Source: Tomocerus qinae (taxonomy: Eukaryota > Arthropoda > Collembola > Entomobryomorpha > Tomoceridae). Taken from it: a stretch of 64,000 bases of DNA. Shown here one piece after another: positions 59,082 through 64,000 of this stretch. The number at the start of each line of letters is the position of its first letter. Positions within the stretch are counted from its first letter, which is position 1. Location: contig CM034550.1 of assembly GCA_020055645.1 (NCBI GenBank), positions 19,233,001-19,297,000 on the forward strand. Direction: 5' to 3'. A model generated the notes under the pieces. That model searched no databases. It was given only the letters and a program-made list of their open reading frames with translations, and had not been told where the DNA came from. Made by a program: the position numbers and the translations under genes.

Positions 59082-62000
59082 TCAAATCAATGCTTCATTG
59101 TACACGACATTAGATGTAAACCACATGTCTTCATTGACATTTAATTGGCCTTGAGCAATAGTTTCAACAATTTTAACTTTTATGTTAGCTTTACATTTTC
59201 CCCTAGAAAAAGCCGTGTAAAGTTGGCCATGGGTAAACACAGGTTGTGGAAGAAATATTCCTACAATCTCTAACGTTTGACCTTGTGATTTAGTTATTGT
59301 CATACAATATGCAAGGCGAATTGGAAATTGCCTGCGACTTAAAGTAAATGGTAAGTCTGCATCTGATGGGTTTAGAGTTATACGGGGTATAAAAACGCGA
59401 TTTCCTTTAAAATCCCCGGTTAAAATCTCACAATCTAGAACATTTGGTTGCATTCTTTTCACTACCATCCTCGTACCATTACACAGTCCTTTTGTAGGAT
59501 TGATGTTCCGTAAAAGCATAACACAACACCCAACTTTTAAATTAAGTTTATGTGGAGGCATTCCAGAAGGCGTCAAAGAGTTTAAAAATTCCAATGGATA
59601 TCTAACTATCTCTTCAGGATCATCACTTAAAACTTTATCCATACTTACAAAAGTTTTCATTTCACCATTTAATTTAGTCAAAATGTCTTCATTCATTTGT
59701 AGACTGTCTTCATTTTTAGGACACAGGATTGCTCGTTTTGATAAGTCTTCTGAGGAAAGTACTGAAATATCACTCCCAAAAACGTCTTCAATAATGCAGT
59801 TTTTGGATATAAACTCATTTGGGATACATACTGAGTTTCCACTACACTCATTAAAGTACTCGAGTTTTCCTTCCCCCAAAGAAAGTAGCCAACTACTAAA
59901 TTCCTGATCTTGATTTACTCTCATATTAGCCCGTAGTTGAATTTTCTTAAACTGTTTCCACATTAAACTATTTTTAATAGATGCTTCTAAAGTCAATTGT
60001 CTGTAACCGTGCTTTACGACAGGTAGTTGCTGACGAAAATCCCCACCAACTACAATTGTCTTTCCTCCAAAGGGCAAATTATTATCTAATAAGTCCTTAA
60101 ATAATCGATCAACACAGTCAAACATATGTTTGTTGCACATAGATATTTCATCCCAAATTATTAGATCACAATTTTTTAATTTTGCTGCGTCAATGCTATT
60201 AAGCTTAATATTGGATGTAGAATTTTCATCAATATTCAGAGGAAGTTTGAATTTTGAATGAACAGTCCTTCCTCCATTAAGCAATGTAGCAGCCAAGCCG
60301 GTAAGAGCAACACAAATTACATTTCCACCCTCTCCTCGTATTCGATGTTGAAGGCAACGGTACACAAAGGTCTTTCCACTTCCACCTGGTCCATCTAGAA
60401 AAAAACAATTGGATTCCGCTATATTTGTTGTACATTCATTGGTACCTTTCTCTCCATTTTCTTTGATCAAATCATTTTCCACCATTAATTCCGGCAGATT
60501 TTGCAACCGACGGGCAATATTGACACTCAAAAGAATTGTCAGATATGCACTCTTTTGTTGAGGATTCATCAGTTCAACCATTTCATTTGCACGGGCTTTC
60601 TCATATTCCTGGTCATAAATTTCATTTTGGAAAATTCTGGAAAATTTTGGTAAGGAAAAGTCGGCGCAATTTTTTCCAAAGAATAAAAGAACGTCATTAA
60701 TTTCATTCAAAGCTAAGCTTGCGGCATTAGATAATGTATTTGACCGGCTAAAATCTTCTATTAAATGAAATTTAAACTTTTCCCACAAAGACAGTGCATT
60801 TTTCGGATTACCAAATACACAAATAGTCGCAAACAGATGCCTAAGTTGTTTTGGCATTTGAAAGACTGCAGCCTCTTCCAAAGCTTTCTCCCACTGCTCA
60901 TCACTTTCCAACAAATTTCTTTCTCTAGCAGATTCTTGAAATGTATCATACACTTTGCCATTAACTGTACGCAAATCCTCGAAATTTTTAGCTCCTTTAA
61001 CATGCAAAAGGAGCAGCCTTAAACAATACCTCTCTGTATCTCTTGGATTAACTGCATACATTCTTGCAATAATTTTTTCAGCTCCTTGTTTTCTCTTTTT
61101 CCACATTGAAGTTTGTTTATCAAACACATATTTATAAGGAATTTCTGGATATAAAAGATGATGTGCCTCATCGGTAGTTGAATTTAGTTTGAACCATGCA
61201 GTTAGAGTGGTACGCCTTTCCATAGCCGAAGCTAAAGCTGCTTCCTCACTACCCGTTTCAAAAATTACATTCTGTGCTCCAGGACAATGAACTGATAGCC
61301 GCATAATGGTATGCGAATGATCATGCATTTTATTTTCATACAATCGCCAAATGGCTTCTGGAGCTCCAACGTAACGTGCATCTAGAAAGTTTTCAATCTC
61401 ATCGTAATCCAATTTTTCAGTATCTTGCTTAGATCCATTAGCTCTACCTGATGCATTAGCTCCACCTGATTTATTGGCTCCACTTGATCCATTAGCTGCA
61501 CTTGATCCATTGGCTTCACTTGATGCATTAGCTGCACTTGATCCATTTACCTTTTCCCTACTAACTTCGGATATTTTTACTTGTGCAGCGTCGTGGCCTT
61601 TGTACACATACTTAAATATGTATTTAACACTTTTAACTGAAGAACAGATTTCAACGTTGATATGAGCATTATATGTCAGGGAAAGATATGGGTTGTAAGG
61701 GACCACCCATCTGTTGTCGATTATTGCATTTCGAACAGGAATTGTAATTCCATCATCACGTCTTCGATAAATAGGGTAACCATCAGAATTCGGATTTGTT
61801 GACTGACTAAAATCTTTGGGATATCCTTTTGAACACAGCAATGTGCCATCAGATAGCGGTTGCATACACACTGCTTTTGGATTAAGAGTTCCGCAAGGAC
61901 CATGGATCATAAATTTTGTAACAATTTCAAACAAACGCGGGTGCGTAGTCTGATTAGGTAATTCTGCACTTACTGCTTTGTCGATATCCACGGGTTCTCG

Positions 62001-63947
62001 AATTTTATCAGGGTTCTCTAAAATGAACAACATGTGCGCATGGGGCAATCCACGTTTTTTAAATTCAATTACATAAATGTAAGCAATCACATACCCCAAA
62101 ACGCCTTTTTTTATTATATCAGCTAATAAATCCGCAAGTTTCATTTTAAATACTCTGGCTACTAAATCTGGTCGATCATCTGGATTTTGCCAAGGCTCTA
62201 AGTTTTCCATTATCTCTGGCCATTTAGAATTACAGGTAAACGTAATGAAAAAATCAGGTTTTCCATATTTTGAAACTATAGACATTGCATCTTGGTAGTT
62301 CTGCTGCATCGCTCTGGGACCTCCAATAAAAGAAGATGGTAAAATAATCACTTTACCAGCTTTTACCCCCAAATTAGCAGCTCGGTTTTCAACATAGTCC
62401 ATCAAACCAACATATGACTCCACCCTTAGAATTTTTTGGTTGACCCGACACCAATGAAGCCGACTCCCTTCTACTTTAGCATATGCGTCGACTACATATT
62501 GTTGAAATAGCTTGCATCCATTCAGTATTTGATTGAAATTATGTCGAACTTGCAAACGGTAAGAATAAAACTGCAACATGGAAATGCTCTGTCGTGCTTT
62601 TGAGGAATTCAATTGTAAACCAACTTGCCAACCAGAATCTCCAAATGGAAAAAGCAAAGGATAAGTCATTGGGTCACAATTTGGATTCAGAATACTTATT
62701 TGCATTAAAACCTTTTGTTGCTTTGGGTAGATGCATATGTCTCTATCAAAAGGCGGAGTCCCATCAGAGCTCTTAAAAACTACCGCCACTTCATTTGCTG
62801 TTGGAACATTGTATCGCCTTCTGTCTTTTTGTCTATCGCTTGTTATCACTAACCGAACACATCCAACCGCTCCATTGGATAAATTCGAATCATATTCACT
62901 ATGGGATCCACTCGCTCCATTAGATCCACTCGCTCCATTGGATCCACTCGCTTCATTGGATCCACTCGCTTCATTGGATCCACTCACTCCATTAGATCCA
63001 CTCGCTCCATTGGATCCACTCGCTTCATTGGATGAACTCGCTTCATTGGATCCACTCGCTCCATTGGATCCACTCGCTCCATTGATTCCGATTCTATTTT
63101 CATTGTTTAATACTTCAGAAAGGGTAAGGAACGCGTTAGCAAATGGATTTATGTTTCGTAAAATAGTGTCCAAAATCGACATTATTTCAGGTAGGCATGT
63201 CTTACTTGAATTTTCCATTCTATGGGCTAGAGCTTCTTCTGTGTCGAGTATATATAGCTGAGAATACTTAGGTTTGTCACTTGAAAATCCCATTTTGTGA
63301 TATACCTGTCCTTGTATAACAAATGTTTTAGGACCTATCCCTGGTGGTTGATTGGATTTATGGCCAAATGAAGCAAACGCTAACGCACTATTGTACCCAC
63401 GTATGTTGTTTCTGAAATTTTTACTCTGGTCAGTATTGCCAGTAAACATTTGAAAGATTTCTGGCGGCAAAGGTTGCAATTCATCTATTTTAACAGCACC
63501 ATTATGGCAACAGGAAGAAAAGTTTCCTTTTGTTGTTGACTCCTTCCTGAAGTACTTTGCATTACATAGGCCACATACTGAGTCAAAAGTCCCACAGTAA
63601 CTTTCAACAATCTTGTTCTCAATTATTTCTGTACATGGACACAATGCATTTCCATTTACTTGATTTTTCCTGATTCGATTAATTTCTCTTAATGTAGCGG
63701 CCCTAATCTGACCTTCAGGGCTATTTCTTTTTTCGTTTCCTAACTGATATTCTCTTGATCGTAATTGAGGATTTTTCCGACGCTCACGCTGCAAATTATT
63801 TCTCTTAATTCTTCTTGCAGTTAAAATTTCATCACATTGTTTGTTTGTCTGGTCCGAAAGTGGCGAACGACAGCGTTTTCTATTATTTGTTACTTCCCAA
63901 TTTAAATTTTCAGTTTCCATGTCCTCTATATGTTCCGCATTTTCCAT
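59082..63947 (-). CDS. Helitron Rep/helicase transposase (intact)
   Basis: An uninterrupted 1621-residue frame. Residues 103-147 hold paired cysteines and CCHNG (probable zinc-binding N-terminus). The Rep nuclease follows: FFITFTCNSKWPEI at 566-579, the two-histidine motif GLPHAHM (His636, His638), and KYIFKYVYKG with two tyrosines (Tyr776, Tyr780), the expected pair for rolling-circle strand transfer. The PIF1-type helicase has Walker A GPGGSGKT at 1186-1193, Walker B IIWDEI near 1263-1268, GGDFRQQLPVV at 1301-1311, LRANMRV, and TITKSQGQTLE with YTAFSRGK near the end. Two Ser/Gly/Asn/Ala-rich repeats interrupt it (289-349, 801-839). No apurinic endonuclease domain is seen, so it is a classical Helitron, not a Helentron. 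The absence of stops suggests recent activity. Confidence 0.97.
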   Translation of the reverse strand: MENAEHIEDMETENLNWEVTNNRKRCRSPLSDQTNKQCDEILTARRIKRNNLQRERRKNPQLRSREYQLGNEKRNSPEGQIRAATLREINRIRKNQVNGNALCPCTEIIENKIVESYCGTFDSVCGLCNAKYFRKESTTKGNFSSCCHNGAVKIDELQPLPPEIFQMFTGNTDQSKNFRNNIRGYNSALAFASFGHKSNQPPGIGPKTFVIQGQVYHKMGFSSDKPKYSQLYILDTEEALAHRMENSSKTCLPEIMSILDTILRNINPFANAFLTLSEVLNNENRIGINGASGSNGASGSNEASSSNEASGSNGASGSNGVSGSNEASGSNEASGSNGASGSNGASGSHSEYDSNLSNGAVGCVRLVITSDRQKDRRRYNVPTANEVAVVFKSSDGTPPFDRDICIYPKQQKVLMQISILNPNCDPMTYPLLFPFGDSGWQVGLQLNSSKARQSISMLQFYSYRLQVRHNFNQILNGCKLFQQYVVDAYAKVEGSRLHWCRVNQKILRVESYVGLMDYVENRAANLGVKAGKVIILPSSFIGGPRAMQQNYQDAMSIVSKYGKPDFFITFTCNSKWPEIMENLEPWQNPDDRPDLVARVFKMKLADLLADIIKKGVLGYVIAYIYVIEFKKRGLPHAHMLFILENPDKIREPVDIDKAVSAELPNQTTHPRLFEIVTKFMIHGPCGTLNPKAVCMQPLSDGTLLCSKGYPKDFSQSTNPNSDGYPIYRRRDDGITIPVRNAIIDNRWVVPYNPYLSLTYNAHINVEICSSVKSVKYIFKYVYKGHDAAQVKISEVSREKVNGSSAANASSEANGSSAANGSSGANKSGGANASGRANGSKQDTEKLDYDEIENFLDARYVGAPEAIWRLYENKMHDHSHTIMRLSVHCPGAQNVIFETGSEEAALASAMERRTTLTAWFKLNSTTDEAHHLLYPEIPYKYVFDKQTSMWKKRKQGAEKIIARMYAVNPRDTERYCLRLLLLHVKGAKNFEDLRTVNGKVYDTFQESARERNLLESDEQWEKALEEAAVFQMPKQLRHLFATICVFGNPKNALSLWEKFKFHLIEDFSRSNTLSNAASLALNEINDVLLFFGKNCADFSLPKFSRIFQNEIYDQEYEKARANEMVELMNPQQKSAYLTILLSVNIARRLQNLPELMVENDLIKENGEKGTNECTTNIAESNCFFLDGPGGSGKTFVYRCLQHRIRGEGGNVICVALTGLAATLLNGGRTVHSKFKLPLNIDENSTSNIKLNSIDAAKLKNCDLIIWDEISMCNKHMFDCVDRLFKDLLDNNLPFGGKTIVVGGDFRQQLPVVKHGYRQLTLEASIKNSLMWKQFKKIQLRANMRVNQDQEFSSWLLSLGEGKLEYFNECSGNSVCIPNEFISKNCIIEDVFGSDISVLSSEDLSKRAILCPKNEDSLQMNEDILTKLNGEMKTFVSMDKVLSDDPEEIVRYPLEFLNSLTPSGMPPHKLNLKVGCCVMLLRNINPTKGLCNGTRMVVKRMQPNVLDCEILTGDFKGNRVFIPRITLNPSDADLPFTLSRRQFPIRLAYCMTITKSQGQTLEIVGIFLPQPVFTHGQLYTAFSRGKCKANIKVKIVETIAQGQLNVNEDMWFTSNVVYNEALI
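61431..61547 (-). repeat. In-frame 18-bp coding repeat, Rep-helicase junction
   Basis: Encodes residues 801-839 with 6-residue periodicity (NGSSAA, NASSEA and similar), just after the Rep tyrosine motif and before the helicase part. Plus-strand units read CTTGATCCATTAGCTGCA with substitutions. Confidence 0.85.
62901..63083 (-). repeat. In-frame 18-bp coding repeat, before the Rep domain
   Basis: Ten 18-bp units, plus-strand form GGATCCACTCGCTCCATT, each with a GGATCC-like start. They encode GSNGAS or GSNEAS at residues 289-349. One unit reads GATGAA and gives SSSNEA. Confidence 0.9.
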
Positions 63948-64000
63948 CGTTACCTATAAAAACAACAATAAAACATCTAAAAAATTGTACAGTTATTAAG

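Larger units (their letters stand above)
55354..64000 (-). mobile_element. Helitron with internal tandem arrays, 5' end beyond window
   Basis: The minus strand carries a complete Rep/helicase frame (59082-63947). About 3.7 kb beyond its stop, it shows a Helitron-type 3' end: hairpin CCCGTTC-GGA-GAACGGG, then CCTAATA, then CTAG, followed by T. Helitrons are known to end in a short hairpin about 10-12 bases before CTRR and to insert between A and T without target duplication; this matches. The segment between gene and end consists largely of tandem arrays. The 5' end (TC start) would lie past 64000. Whether the 55354 end belongs to this same copy is an inference; a second hairpin lies at 58113. 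Confidence 0.75.

Overview
This is a stretch of an animal nuclear genome, most likely an arthropod and probably a hexapod. The genes are split by GT-AG introns, intergenic and intronic DNA is AT-rich, and the single ERM gene is arthropod-like. I cannot name a genus. Four conserved genes were reconstructed exon by exon, with every splice phase closing: a TULP4/Tusp-type tubby superfamily gene (+, 2333-11523, 5' end missing), Gemin5 (-, 14816-20556, 16 coding exons, 1394 aa), Moesin (+, coding 30843-49354, 567 aa) and Cu/Zn superoxide dismutase Sod1 (-, 52004-53119, 153 aa).

Layout. 1-2332: mosaic of small decayed transposons. 2333-11523: Tulp4, with a Tc1/mariner-like MITE in an early intron. 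11524-14815: shared 3' flank of two convergent genes. 14816-20556: Gemin5. 20557-30842: head-to-head spacer between Gemin5 and Moesin; it probably holds a Moesin non-coding first exon near 23.26-23.43 kb and a 6.2 kb non-coding LTR element with two apparently identical LTRs. 30855-44901: a 14 kb Moesin intron carrying a 1.1 kb hAT-like element made of ATCCG-type repeats. 49355-51370: Moesin 3' region and a broken partial duplicate of Moesin exons 6-7. 52004-53119: Sod1. 53990-58860: a series of tandem arrays. 59082-63947: an intact 1621-aa Helitron Rep/helicase ORF on the minus strand. A convincing Helitron 3' end lies at 55354, so most of the arrays appear to sit inside the transposon.

The host genes do not form a pathway. 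Tulp4 is a probable Cullin-RING adaptor, Gemin5 is the snRNA-binding subunit of the SMN complex, Moesin links membrane to actin, and Sod1 is an antioxidant enzyme. The most unusual material is mobile: a Helitron with in-frame 18-bp minisatellites in its own transposase gene and kilobases of 18- and 27-bp arrays behind it; a young non-coding LTR element (LARD-like) about 95 bp before the splice acceptor of Moesin's first coding exon; and several MITEs with readable target-site duplications. All similarity statements come from reading the sequence against remembered family features; no search was run.
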